A DNA stretch of 64,000 nucleotides from Burkholderiaceae bacterium (GCA_017856435.1 JAFMFB010000010.1:1-64000), one strand, 5' to 3'. Shown: positions 37,713-48,352, counted from the first letter of the stretch. Numbers and translations are program-made. Notes: a model not told the origin generated them from the sequence alone.

Positions 37713-38984
37713 ATGATCCAACCCGCACAAACCCTGGCGCAAAAACTTATTGCGCGGTCAGCCGGACGTGACCATGTGGCAGTCGGCGAAATCGTCAATG
37801 CTCGTGTGGATCTGGCCATGTTCCATGATTCCTCCGGACCGCGCCGCTTGCAGCCGATGCTGCAAGAACTCGGCGCCAGCATCTGGGACAAGTCGCGTGT
37901 GGTGCTGGTGATTGACCACTATGTTCCGGAGCGTGACGAGGAATCCCGCCAGATCGTTCGGATTGCCCGTGACTGGGCGCGTAGCGAAGCCTTGCCTCAT
38001 GTGTACGACAGCCAGGGTATTTGCCATGTGGTGGTGCCCCAGCATGGCCATATCCGACCCGGCATGATGTGCGTTGGGGGCGATTCGCATTCCCCCACCG
38101 GGGGTGCCTTCGGTGCCTATATGTTTGGCGTTGGCAGTACCGAGATGTTGGGTGTCATGGTCACGGGTGAAATCTGGTTGCGTGTGCCTCAGACCTTGCA
38201 GATGCATTGGCGGGGCCGACTCAGCCCCGGTGTGACGGCCAAAGACATGGTGCTGAGTATGTTGGGGCAATTCGGCATGAACGGGGGCCAGTACCAGGCG
38301 GTGGAATTTGCCGGTGAGGCCGTGCGAGCCCTGTCCATGGCCGAGCGTATGACGCTGTCCAACATGAGCGCTGAAATGGGAGCCCAGGTTGGACTGATCG
38401 CGCCCGATGACACCACCCTGGCCTGGCTCCAGGCGGCGGGCGCTGAAGATCTGGGTGAGATCGGGCAGTGGCAGACCGATGAGGCGGCCGAGCGGCAGCG
38501 CCATGACTTTGACGCCAGTGCCCTAGCGCCTTATGTGGCTGCCCCCCATAGCCCGGCGAATGCCCACCCGGTTGTGCAGCACGCCGGGACCCAGGTGGAT
38601 GTTGCCTACATTGGCGCCTGTACCGGGGCCAAGCTGGACGATCTGCGGGCAGCCGCCCAGGTGCTGCGTGGCCGTAAGGTGGCACCCGGCGTGCGCCTGA
38701 TGGTGGCCCCCGCAAGCCTGCAGGATCTGGAGGCTGCCCGCCAGGAAGGGGTGCTTCAGAGCCTGCAGGACGCAGGCGCTGAGTTGTTGCCCAGTTCCTG
38801 TGGCGCCTGTGCCGGTTACGGCAACACCCTGGATGGCGATGTGACCGTGATTTCCAGCACGGCGCGCAACTTCAAGGGGCGCATGGGTTCACCCACCGCC
38901 CAAGTCTACCTGGCCTCACCCTACACCGTGGCAGCTTCTGCCCTGCGTGGGGTCATCTCCGACCCGCGCGGGGTGTTGCCATGA
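37713..38984 (+). CDS. Aconitase-superfamily hydro-lyase, large subunit (LeuC-like)
   Basis: A 423-residue LeuC/homoaconitase-like protein. Iron-sulfur ligands are seen in GACTGAKLDD and SSCGACAGYG; other family blocks are GGDSHSPTGGAFGAYMFGVGSTEM, VTGEIWLRVP and VISSTARNFKGRMGSPTAQVYLASP. It should hydrate or dehydrate a 2-hydroxy di- or tricarboxylate with the small subunit next to it. It is not in a leucine operon; neighbours are an amidohydrolase and an isocitrate-lyase-type lyase, recalling 2,3-dimethylmalate dehydratase (DmdAB). ATG 37713 with TTGAGG upstream is chosen. The substrate is not known. Confidence 0.85.
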   Translation: MIQPAQTLAQKLIARSAGRDHVAVGEIVNARVDLAMFHDSSGPRRLQPMLQELGASIWDKSRVVLVIDHYVPERDEESRQIVRIARDWARSEALPHVYDSQGICHVVVPQHGHIRPGMMCVGGDSHSPTGGAFGAYMFGVGSTEMLGVMVTGEIWLRVPQTLQMHWRGRLSPGVTAKDMVLSMLGQFGMNGGQYQAVEFAGEAVRALSMAERMTLSNMSAEMGAQVGLIAPDDTTLAWLQAAGAEDLGEIGQWQTDEAAERQRHDFDASALAPYVAAPHSPANAHPVVQHAGTQVDVAYIGACTGAKLDDLRAAAQVLRGRKVAPGVRLMVAPASLQDLEAARQEGVLQSLQDAGAELLPSSCGACAGYGNTLDGDVTVISSTARNFKGRMGSPTAQVYLASPYTVAASALRGVISDPRGVLP

Positions 38985-39505
38985 GCCTTGCCCACCGCAT
39001 CTGGAAACTGGGCGCGGATATCGACACCGATGTGCTTGCGCCCGGTCACGCCATGAAGCACGGCATTGACAGAATTGCGCAGCATTGTCTGGAGTCGGTG
39101 CGGCCAGAATTTGCTGCGCAGGTGAAGGTGGGGGATGTCATCGTTGCCGGGCCCAATTTTGGGATTGGATCATCGCGTGAGCAGGCGGCCAGCGTGCTGG
39201 TTCGTCTTGGTGTGGCCGCAGTGATTGCGCCGTCCTACAGTGGCCTGTATTTCCGCAATGCGTTCAATGTCGGCTTATTGTTGTTGACCTGCCCGCAGGC
39301 GCAGACCTTGCAGGATGGTCAATCCCTGGTCATTGACCAGAATGCAAGCTGGGTACAAACTGAAGATGGTCAACGACTGATGTGTGAACCGATCCCTGAT
39401 TTTTTGCTGGACATGGCCAGAAGTGGTGGCCTGCTGAACCAGTTACGGCGCAAACTTGCCAACAAGACGCAGCCTCCAAACCCAAGCCTTTCACCGACAC
39501 ATTGA
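38981..39505 (+). CDS. Aconitase-superfamily hydro-lyase, small subunit (LeuD-like)
   Basis: A 174-residue swivel-domain protein: RIWKLGADIDTDVLAPG (substrate-binding loop), VIVAGPNFGIGSSREQAASVLVRLGVAAVIAPSYSGLYFRNAFNVGL. The GSSREQA loop carries the catalytic Ser-Arg of aconitases. It overlaps the large subunit gene by ATGA, as expected for a heterodimer. The length is typical of short LeuD/DmdB-like proteins, not LeuD of leucine synthesis (about 200 aa). Confidence 0.85.
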   Translation: MSLAHRIWKLGADIDTDVLAPGHAMKHGIDRIAQHCLESVRPEFAAQVKVGDVIVAGPNFGIGSSREQAASVLVRLGVAAVIAPSYSGLYFRNAFNVGLLLLTCPQAQTLQDGQSLVIDQNASWVQTEDGQRLMCEPIPDFLLDMARSGGLLNQLRRKLANKTQPPNPSLSPTH

Positions 39506-39541
39506 AATCATGAACAGGAACCAAGACACGGAGTTTTTCAG

Positions 39542-41056
39542 ATGAGTAAACCCACCACCCGTCCATCCACCACCCACAAGCCCTTTGATACGCTGATCCG
39601 CAATGTTCGTGTGGTGCGTCCGAATGGCAACACAGTGCATCAATCGGATATCGCCATCAGGGACGGCAAGTTTGCCCGGGTAGCCCCTGCTATCGACCCC
39701 GCATTAGCCCAGACCGTGCATGAAGGTCGGGGTTTACTGGCTTTTCCTGGCGTGGTGGATGCCCATATGCACAGCGGCATCTATTCACCCCTGCATGAAG
39801 ATGCAGTCAGCGAGAGCAAGGCGGCCGCCATGGGGGGCGTCACCTCCAGCCTGAACTACTTTCGAACCGGTCAGTACTACCTGAACAAGGGAGGCCCGTA
39901 CAAGAAATTCTTTCCCGAGGTGCTGAAAATTTCCAAGGACAGGTTTCATGTCGACTATGGATTTCACCTGGCGCCGATGGACAGAACCCATATCGCGGAG
40001 ATTCCAGAACTGATCGACAAGTACGGTGTTTCCAGCTTCAAGATCTTCATGTTCTATGGTTCGCACGGTCTGCACGGCGCCTCCAACAGTCAACGCGAGT
40101 TTCTGATGATTGGCGATGACGAACGCTACGATTACGCCCACTTTGAATTCATCATGCGTGGCGTTCAGGCGGCTCGCGAGCGCTTCCCCCAGCGGGCTCG
40201 ACAGATTTCGCTGTCCTTGCACTGCGAAACTGCTGAAATCATGACCGCCTATACCAAGATCGTGGAGAAGGATAAATCCTTCAACAAGCCCGGCATGGGA
40301 TTGGCCGCTTACAGCGCCTCGCGCCCGCAGCACTCCGAAGGTCTGGCGGTTTTCATTGCCAGCTATCTGGCCAACGAGACCGCATTGCCCAATATCAATC
40401 TGCTGCACCTGTCCTCGCGCAAGGCGGTGCAGGCTGCCATGATGATGGCTGACACCTTTCCGCATATCGATTTCAAACGTGAGGTCACCATTGGTCACCT
40501 GATGCTGGACATCAACTCGCGTGCCGCTGAACTGGCCAAGGTCAATCCACCCATACGACCGCGCGAGGATGTTGAGTTTCTATGGCAGGCGCTGCTCGAA
40601 GGTGAGCTGGACTGGGTGGTCAGCGACCATGCCTGCTGCCGGCATGAAACCAAGATACCCAAGCGGTACTTTGGCAACATCTGGATGGCCAAGAGCGGCT
40701 TTGGCGGTACCGAATACCTGTTGCCTGCGCTGGTGAGCGAGGGCATGCGCCGTGGTATGGACTTCAACCACATGGCCCGGGTGCTGGCCTGGAATCCGGC
40801 TCAGCGCTATGGCCTCAACCACAAAGGCGACATTGCTGAAGGGTTTGATGCCGATCTGGCCCTGGTTGATCCGGCGCGCAGCTGGACCATCCACGCCAAG
40901 GACTCTCCTTCGACCCAGGGCTATACGCCCTTCGAAGGGCTCGAGCTATCCGCCCGGGTCGAACAAACCTGGCTGCGCGGCACACAAATTTATGACCATG
41001 CCCAGGGTGTGATCGGCAAACCGCGCGGACAATACCTGCACCGCCCCACCACCTGA
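39542..41056 (+). CDS. Hydantoinase/dihydropyrimidinase-type amidohydrolase
   Basis: A 504-residue TIM-barrel metal hydrolase. Metal ligands are His75 and His77 (VVDAHMHSG), probable carboxylated Lys167 (SSFKIFMFYG), His in SLHCETAE, His in NLLHLSSRKA and Asp in VVSDHACC. The family opens cyclic amides and imides (hydantoins, dihydropyrimidines, cyclic imides; enamidase of nicotinate breakdown is related). The long variable insert near YYLNKGGPYKKFFPEVLK sets it apart from pyrimidine-pathway enzymes. GGAG precedes the ATG. It is likely the ring-opening step of this locus; the substrate is unknown. Confidence 0.85.
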   Translation: MSKPTTRPSTTHKPFDTLIRNVRVVRPNGNTVHQSDIAIRDGKFARVAPAIDPALAQTVHEGRGLLAFPGVVDAHMHSGIYSPLHEDAVSESKAAAMGGVTSSLNYFRTGQYYLNKGGPYKKFFPEVLKISKDRFHVDYGFHLAPMDRTHIAEIPELIDKYGVSSFKIFMFYGSHGLHGASNSQREFLMIGDDERYDYAHFEFIMRGVQAARERFPQRARQISLSLHCETAEIMTAYTKIVEKDKSFNKPGMGLAAYSASRPQHSEGLAVFIASYLANETALPNINLLHLSSRKAVQAAMMMADTFPHIDFKREVTIGHLMLDINSRAAELAKVNPPIRPREDVEFLWQALLEGELDWVVSDHACCRHETKIPKRYFGNIWMAKSGFGGTEYLLPALVSEGMRRGMDFNHMARVLAWNPAQRYGLNHKGDIAEGFDADLALVDPARSWTIHAKDSPSTQGYTPFEGLELSARVEQTWLRGTQIYDHAQGVIGKPRGQYLHRPTT

Positions 41057-41057
41057 A

Positions 41058-42449
41058 ATGAACGAGCCCGTCGTCCTGCGCGGTCAACCGCCCAAAGGTG
41101 CGCCCAGCGTGCCGGTGGCCATTGTGGGTGCGGGAGCCTGCGGCCTGACGGCTGCGCTCATGCTGCACGATGCCGGCATCGAATGTGTCTTGTTGGAGCG
41201 TGATCTTGCCCCGATGGGGTCCACCGCCTTGTCCTCCGGCTTCATTCCTGCCCCGGGCACCCGGGTGCAGCGTGCGCGGGGCGTGGCCGACAGCCCGGCC
41301 CAATTTGCCGCCGATATCCAGGCTAAGACCCATGGCACAGCGCCGGCCCATCTGGTGGCCGCTTACAGTGAAGCGATTGCGCCTGCGCTGGATGCCCTGG
41401 AAGAACGGCACGGTTTGCAGTGGCAGCTGCTGGATGATTTTCTCTACCCCGGCCACAGCCTGTGGCGTATGCACGCCGTCCCTGAAAAAACCGGTGTTGG
41501 CTTGATGGCCCGTCTGCAAAATGCGGCAGCCCGCTGCGACATCCCCCTGCTCACAGAGGCTCTGGTCAGGGTGCTGTGGGTGGACCAGCAGGAAAACATC
41601 ACGGGCCTGGGTTATCTGAGGCCCGATGGCACTTTGGAGCATCTTGCCTGCGACGCTTTGATCCTGGCGTGCAATGGCTATGGCGGCAACCGTGTTCTGG
41701 TTCGGGAGCTCCTGCCCGAGATGGACGGGGCCATTTTTGCCGGTCATGTGGGAAACGATGGCAGCGCGATAGCCTGGGGTCGGGCTCTGGGTTGTCATCT
41801 GGCCGACCTGGGGGGCTACCAGGGCCATGGTTCCTGGGCAGTGCCGCAGGGAGCCCTGATCACCTGGGCGCTGCTGATGGAAGGCGGCATTCAGGTCAAC
41901 CTGGAAGGTCGACGCTTTCATGATGAGACGCTCGGTTACTCCGAAGCAGCGGTTCAGGTCCTGGCGCAGCCGGGCGCAACCGTCTGGAATGTGTTTGATG
42001 AGGAACTGCTTGACTTCGCCCGCAGCTTTCCCGATTTTTGTGCCGCCGAACAGGCTGGCGCTGTCAAATCCTGCTCCGATGAGCATGCCCTGGCCGCATT
42101 GATCGGTTGTGACGACCGGGTATTGCAGGCGACTCTGGACAGTCTGGATCCCGGGTTTGTCGGACCCTTCGGCAGGGTCTTCACGCGCAAACTGCAGGCC
42201 CCCTATTGCGCCATTCGGGTCACCGGCGCACTGTTCCATACCCAAGGGGGCCTGGATATTGATGGGCAATGCCGCGTTCTGCGTACCGATGGCACGGCAT
42301 TTGCCAATTTGCTCGCTGCGGGCGGCGCGGCGCGGGGTGTCTCCGGCAACTCGGTCTGGGGCTATTTGTCTGGCAACGGCTTGCTCAGCGCCGTGGCAGG
42401 CGGGTTCATTGCTGCCCGCACCGCTGCCAGCATGATTGGAAAACAATGA
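41058..42449 (+). CDS. FAD-dependent fumarate-reductase/ketosteroid-dehydrogenase-family flavoprotein
   Basis: A 463-residue flavoprotein: dinucleotide fold VPVAIVGAGACGLTAALMLHDAGIECVLLERD (about 15-46), GSTALSSGFIPAPGT, LILACNGYGGNR, and the C-terminal FAD part with FHTQGGLDIDGQ and LLAAGGAARGVSGNSVWGYLSGNGLLSA. The family oxidises or reduces CH-CH bonds beside carboxylates or ketones (fumarate, urocanate, tricarballylate). Here it could create or remove the double bond acted on by the LeuCD-like enzyme. No signal peptide or heme domain is present. It starts one base after the amidohydrolase stop and overlaps the next gene by four bases. Confidence 0.83.
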   Translation: MNEPVVLRGQPPKGAPSVPVAIVGAGACGLTAALMLHDAGIECVLLERDLAPMGSTALSSGFIPAPGTRVQRARGVADSPAQFAADIQAKTHGTAPAHLVAAYSEAIAPALDALEERHGLQWQLLDDFLYPGHSLWRMHAVPEKTGVGLMARLQNAAARCDIPLLTEALVRVLWVDQQENITGLGYLRPDGTLEHLACDALILACNGYGGNRVLVRELLPEMDGAIFAGHVGNDGSAIAWGRALGCHLADLGGYQGHGSWAVPQGALITWALLMEGGIQVNLEGRRFHDETLGYSEAAVQVLAQPGATVWNVFDEELLDFARSFPDFCAAEQAGAVKSCSDEHALAALIGCDDRVLQATLDSLDPGFVGPFGRVFTRKLQAPYCAIRVTGALFHTQGGLDIDGQCRVLRTDGTAFANLLAAGGAARGVSGNSVWGYLSGNGLLSAVAGGFIAARTAASMIGKQ

Positions 42450-43321
42450 TGGAAAAAACTGATCTCAAGCAGCGGCTAACCCAAAGCCGCGCGTTATTGG
42501 CGCCAGGGGTGTACGACGCGCTCAGTGCACTGGTTGCCGCGCAGGCTGGATTTGAGGCCTTGTACCTGTCGGGTGCTTCGATTGCCTACACCGCCCTGGG
42601 ACGCTCTGATGTCGGCCTGACCACCTATACCGAGGTGGCCGAGACCTTGTCGCGCATTACCGAGCGCGTTGACCTGCCGGTCATCGTGGACGCAGACACC
42701 GGGTTTGGCAATGCCCTGAATGTGCAACGAACCGTCAAGGGTTTTGAGCGTGCGGGGGCGGCCATGATTCAGCTGGAGGACCAGACTTTTCCCAAACGCT
42801 GCGGCCATCTGGACGGCAAGTCCGTCGTTCCGGTGCAGGAGATGGAGGGAAAACTCAAGGCCGCACTGGATGCGCGTACCCGTGGCGACACCCTGATCCT
42901 GGCACGTACCGATGCGTTGGCGGTGGAAGGTATCGAGGCGGCGTTTGAACGCGCCGAGCGTTATCTGGCCTGTGGGGTGGATGCGCTCTTCATCGAAGCC
43001 TTGCGCTCACCTGAGCAGATGGACGCGGCGTGTCAGCGCTTTGCGGCCCGCGTTCCCTTGCTGGCCAATATGGTCGAAGGCGGCAAGACGCCAGTGCAGA
43101 GCGCTGCCGAATTGCAGGCCCGGGGTTTTCGGATTGTCATCTTCCCGGGGGGGACGGTGCGCGCGGTTGCGCATACCCTTGAGGCATATTACGCCAGTCT
43201 GTTCACCCACCAGACCACCCAGCCCTGGCAAGGCAAGATGCTGGACTTTGATGGCCTGAATCAGCTCATCGAAACGCCTGCCTTGATGGCTCTTGGCAAG
43301 CGCTACAGTGCTGATGAATGA
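42446..43321 (+). CDS. Isocitrate lyase/PEP mutase-family C-C lyase
   Basis: A 291-residue TIM-barrel enzyme. The magnesium-binding VIVDADTGFGNALNV (Asp82, Asp84), catalytic-loop FPKRCGHLDGKSVVP with Cys119 and ILARTDALAVEGIEAAFERA match 2-methylisocitrate lyase and 2,3-dimethylmalate lyase. These cleave branched malates or citrates into pyruvate (or glyoxylate) and an acid. ATG 42446 overlaps the flavoprotein stop; the ORF track's start lies deep inside that gene. It is the last gene of the locus, consistent with a final cleavage to central metabolites. Confidence 0.85.
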   Translation: MMEKTDLKQRLTQSRALLAPGVYDALSALVAAQAGFEALYLSGASIAYTALGRSDVGLTTYTEVAETLSRITERVDLPVIVDADTGFGNALNVQRTVKGFERAGAAMIQLEDQTFPKRCGHLDGKSVVPVQEMEGKLKAALDARTRGDTLILARTDALAVEGIEAAFERAERYLACGVDALFIEALRSPEQMDAACQRFAARVPLLANMVEGGKTPVQSAAELQARGFRIVIFPGGTVRAVAHTLEAYYASLFTHQTTQPWQGKMLDFDGLNQLIETPALMALGKRYSADE

Positions 43322-43424
43322 GTCTGCCGTGATGCATGGTTGTGACCTGCCGATCTTCCGGCTGCTGGCTGAAATTAGTCGTTGGTGGGCAGACGTTTTA
43401 ATGGCTTGAACAAGGAGTTCCAAG

Positions 43425-43964
43425 GTGTCCTCTGATCCTCAAACCCTCGTCTTGGGTGGTGGTTGCTTCTGGTGCCTCGAGGCCGTCTACCTGCGGGTGC
43501 GTGGCGTTCTGGCGGTGGAAAGCGGCTACTGCAATGGCCATGTCGTGAATCCCAGTTACGAGCAGGTGTGCGCGGGCAATACGGGGCATGTGGAGGTGGT
43601 GCGTATCACCTTTGACCCAGCGCAGATCAGCCTGCGCCAACTGTTGGACATATTCTTTGCAATTCATGACCCCACCACACCCAATCAGCAGGGCAATGAC
43701 GTGGGTCCGCAGTACCGAAGTGGCATTTATTTCGAAACCACCGAGCAGGAGCAGACTGCCCGGGCGATGATGAAGGCCTTGGCCGACAGCGGTGTTTACC
43801 GTGCACCCATCGTCACCGAGCTGATGCCACTGACCAATTACTGGCGTGCCGAGGACTACCACCAGAACTACTTTGCCCAACATCCCAACCAGGGTTACTG
43901 TGCGTTTGTCGTGGCACCCAAGGTCAGCAAGTTCGAACATCATTTCGCCCTTCTACGTCGATAG
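43425..43964 (+). CDS. msrA: Peptide methionine sulfoxide reductase MsrA
   Basis: A 179-residue enzyme. Catalytic Cys14 lies in LGGGCFWCLEAVYLRVRGV; YCNGHVVNPSYEQVCAGNTGHVEVV and FFAIHDPTTPNQQGNDVGPQYRS are standard. It reduces methionine-S-sulfoxide in proteins. The start is GTG with AAGGAG seven bases upstream. It stands alone after the catabolic locus. Confidence 0.94.
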   Translation: MSSDPQTLVLGGGCFWCLEAVYLRVRGVLAVESGYCNGHVVNPSYEQVCAGNTGHVEVVRITFDPAQISLRQLLDIFFAIHDPTTPNQQGNDVGPQYRSGIYFETTEQEQTARAMMKALADSGVYRAPIVTELMPLTNYWRAEDYHQNYFAQHPNQGYCAFVVAPKVSKFEHHFALLRR

Positions 43965-43977
43965 GCCGGCCTAAAAT
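43962..43977 (+). promoter_or_regulatory. Palindrome and TAAAAT box ahead of the small exported protein
   Basis: TAGGCCGGCCTA (43962-43973) is a perfect palindrome that includes the msrA stop codon. It merges with TAAAAT (43972-43977), a common betaproteobacterial -10 form. The next ATG is only nine bases downstream, so the mRNA may have almost no leader. Evidence is limited to these motifs. Confidence 0.35.
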
Positions 43978-43986
43978 CGGGCTCCT

Positions 43987-44382
43987 ATGACCCAACTCAA
44001 CAGCCCAACCCTGTCCCTGCTCTGGCAGCGAACGGGTGCGCTCCTGCTGGTGCTGGCCGTGTTGTGGGCGCAGGCTTTGGGCTTGACGCACCGTGTCCTG
44101 CATGCGGATACGGCTTGGACCGGCAACGCCCAAAAAACAAGCTTCGACCAAAATTCCACTGTCACTGAATTGGGTCTGCTGGCCCATTTTCTGGGTGGCA
44201 AGGCGGGCGATCCGGACTGTCGGCTGTACGACCAGTTGGCTCTTGGCGAGGCAGCGCCGCCTGGGGCTCTGGCGGCGCCGATCTTGCCGGCTGGGCACAC
44301 GCCTCTGGCCTTGCCCGCAGTGCTGCTTGTCAATGTCGGGTTTGCTGTTTTCCAGGCGCGCGCTCCTCCCGTCATTCGCTGA
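43987..44382 (+). CDS. Small membrane-anchored or exported protein ahead of a TonB receptor
   Basis: 131 residues. One hydrophobic segment (LLWQRTGALLLVLAVLWAQALGL) forms a signal or anchor, followed by HRVLHA, LGLLAHFLGGKAGDPDCRLYDQL and a second hydrophobic stretch near the C-terminus (ALPAVLLVNVGFAVF). The His residues and the Asp-Cys-Arg-Leu-Tyr-Asp motif resemble small proteins often found before metal-related TonB receptors, so a metal-linked role is possible. I do not recognise a named family. It lies 74 bp upstream of the ZnuD-like receptor on the same strand. Confidence 0.65.
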   Translation: MTQLNSPTLSLLWQRTGALLLVLAVLWAQALGLTHRVLHADTAWTGNAQKTSFDQNSTVTELGLLAHFLGGKAGDPDCRLYDQLALGEAAPPGALAAPILPAGHTPLALPAVLLVNVGFAVFQARAPPVIR

Positions 44383-44456
44383 ATCTCACTGAGTCCTTTT
44401 GCCAGATCGGCTTCACAGCTGGTATGGCGTCTCACCCTTGATTCAACGAGTTGGCG

Positions 44457-46496
44457 ATGAACCGCAAGACTGATCCCTTACTTTCTCACGCAACAACAGC
44501 AGCCTGCATCTTGTGCCTGAGCGCCTCCAGCCAGGTGCTGGCGCAGCCGGTGCAGACCAATAGCCTGGACACGGTCACGGTCACTGGCAATGCTTTGGGG
44601 GCAAGCAGCCTGCTCGCGCCAGCCGCGCAGTATTCCGGCTCTGAATTACTGCTGCGTTCCAGATCGACGCTTGGCGAGACACTGGAGGGAACCCCGGGGG
44701 TCAGCAGCACCTACTTTGGCCCCAATGCCAGCCGTCCGGTCATCCGGGGACTGGAAGGTGACCGTGTCCATATTCTCAGCAACGGAGGCGGTACTGCCGA
44801 TTTATCGGGACTCAGCAACGACCATGCCGTCGCAGCGGACCCGCTGACGGTAGAGCGCATCGAGGTGCTTCGTGGACCCGGTGCTTTGCTTTATGGTGGC
44901 AACGCCGCGGGGGGCGTGGTCAATCTGATCGACAACCGGATACCGCGTGAACCGCTGTTCGAGGCCCAGGGCGGCATTACTGGGAAAGTGGACGGCTCCT
45001 TCAATTCTGGCAACCATGAACAAGCGGGGGCGGCGCTGCTGGAGACGGGTACCGATCGTTACGCCCTGCATGTCGATGCCATGTCGCGCAATGCTGCCGA
45101 TGTCAGTGTGCCGATCTCCCTGGCTTGCACCCGCAACGGGGTAAGCACCTGGCGACAGCACATCTGCAACTCGGCCAGCGAAGCATGGGGTGGCGCAGTG
45201 GGCGGCTCCTTGTTTTTCGATCGCGGGTACCTGGGCGCCTCCATTGCCACCACCAACCTGCGCTACGGCACGGTGGCCGAAGATGAATCCCAGATCCGCA
45301 TGCGGTCAAACCGCTTTGCGCTCGACGGCGAGGTGCGCGATCTGGGCGGGCTGCTGCAAAGCGTCAAGGCCCAGATCAGTCGGACCGAATACATGCACAC
45401 GGAATTCACTGCAGACGTCCCAGGAACAGTCTTTCGCAGTTCGGCCAACGGTCTGCGGCTGCAGGCCCGCCATGCCAGGCTGGGTCAGCTCGAAGGAGAG
45501 ATTGGTGTTCAATGGCAAGACAGCAATTTCTCGGCCGATGGCGAAGAGGCTTTTGCGCCCTACAGTCGCACCGGGCAAGCGGCCCTGTTCGCCCTGGAGG
45601 AGCTGCGACAAAACTGGGGCAAGTTGACCGCGGGTGCGCGCGTGGAATCGGTGCGGGTCACCTCCGAAGGTCATCCAACACTGAGCCGCTTCATTGCTGC
45701 CAGTCGATCCTTCAATCCGATCAGCTTGGCGTTGGGTGCCGTCTGGGAGGTGGCACCAGCCTGGCAACTCAGCAGCAACCTGTCGGCGAATGAGCGTGCG
45801 CCCAAGGATTACGAGCTGTTTGCCGATGGTGTGCACCTGGCCACCCATGCGTATGAGACCGGTAACCTGAACCTGACAAAGGAACGTTCAATCAACCTGG
45901 ACTTTGGGGCTGGCTGGAAGCATGGAGCCCACAGCGCCAGTGTCCAGCTGTTTGTCAACCAGTTCAGCAACTACATCTCCTTGGAAGCCACGGGTCAGAA
46001 GATCACTGTCAATGGCACAGACTATGACAGTTACCGCTACACCCCGGTCGCGGCCCGCTTCATTGGTGCAGAGACCCATGCCAACCTGCGGGTGCTCGAC
46101 GGTGCGCACGTTCTGGACTTGCTGCTGCGCGCCGATTCTGTGCGGGCCGACAATACCGACTCAGGACAACCCTTGCCACGCATTGCGCCGGTTCGCCTGG
46201 GCGCGACGTTGCAAGGGTCATCCGGTCCGTGGAGCGCCCGGCTGGGGGTTGACCAGATCGCGGCTCAAAACCGTGTGCCCGATGGTCAGACGCCGACCGC
46301 CGGCTACACACTGTGGCATGCGGCTGTGACCCGACGCGCCAGGCAGGGTGGTGCCAACCTGCTGTGGTATTTACGGCTGGACAATGCGGGTGACGCCTTG
46401 GCCTATTCGGCCAGTTCCATTCTGACGCAGACCGCACCTGGCAAGTCGCCCTTGCCGGGGCGCAGTCTGAAAGTAGGGTTGCAGGCCAATTTCTGA
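44457..46496 (+). CDS. TonB-dependent outer-membrane receptor, ZnuD-like
   Basis: A 679-residue receptor: signal peptide to about residue 24 (ending VLAQP), TonB-box region NSLDTVTVTG, plug domain (about 35-160) with GVSSTYFGPNASRPVIRGLEGDRVHILSNG and DPLTVERIEVLRGPGALLYGGNAAGGVVNLIDNRIP, then a beta-barrel ending in Phe (SLKVGLQANF). The plug motifs are those of ZnuD/TdfJ zinc receptors. Two cysteines in the extracellular region (SLACTRNGVSTWRQHICNSAS) fit a loop disulfide. ATG 44457 with ACGAG upstream is chosen. No clear Zur box was found. Confidence 0.85.
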   Translation: MNRKTDPLLSHATTAACILCLSASSQVLAQPVQTNSLDTVTVTGNALGASSLLAPAAQYSGSELLLRSRSTLGETLEGTPGVSSTYFGPNASRPVIRGLEGDRVHILSNGGGTADLSGLSNDHAVAADPLTVERIEVLRGPGALLYGGNAAGGVVNLIDNRIPREPLFEAQGGITGKVDGSFNSGNHEQAGAALLETGTDRYALHVDAMSRNAADVSVPISLACTRNGVSTWRQHICNSASEAWGGAVGGSLFFDRGYLGASIATTNLRYGTVAEDESQIRMRSNRFALDGEVRDLGGLLQSVKAQISRTEYMHTEFTADVPGTVFRSSANGLRLQARHARLGQLEGEIGVQWQDSNFSADGEEAFAPYSRTGQAALFALEELRQNWGKLTAGARVESVRVTSEGHPTLSRFIAASRSFNPISLALGAVWEVAPAWQLSSNLSANERAPKDYELFADGVHLATHAYETGNLNLTKERSINLDFGAGWKHGAHSASVQLFVNQFSNYISLEATGQKITVNGTDYDSYRYTPVAARFIGAETHANLRVLDGAHVLDLLLRADSVRADNTDSGQPLPRIAPVRLGATLQGSSGPWSARLGVDQIAAQNRVPDGQTPTAGYTLWHAAVTRRARQGGANLLWYLRLDNAGDALAYSASSILTQTAPGKSPLPGRSLKVGLQANF

Positions 46497-46512
46497 GCAT
46501 GGCGTTTGCTGG

Positions 46513-46526
46513 TTGATCTGAATCAA
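46513..46526. promoter_or_regulatory. Perfect FNR/ANR box
   Basis: TTGATCTGAATCAA matches TTGAT-N4-ATCAA at all ten specified bases. Its centre is 54 bp before the ligase start codon at 46574, allowing a class II promoter with transcription starting near 46561. The ORF-track start at 46526 overlaps the box, which favours the later start. Confidence 0.75.
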
Positions 46527-46573
46527 TGAGGTGCAAGCCCTGGCCGTTAAGCTGGCTGACCGGGAGTTTGCAG

Positions 46574-48348
<1,775 letters not shown>

Positions 48349-48352
<4 letters not shown>

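Noticed and set aside
37713-39505. Leucine biosynthesis leuC-leuD
   Set aside because: No leuA or leuB nearby, the small subunit is short, and the operon is catabolic in layout.
40815-42446. A 543-aa reverse ORF opposite the amidohydrolase and flavoprotein genes
   Set aside because: It spans the boundary of two well-supported forward genes and has no recognisable domain; long antisense frames are common in GC-rich coding DNA.
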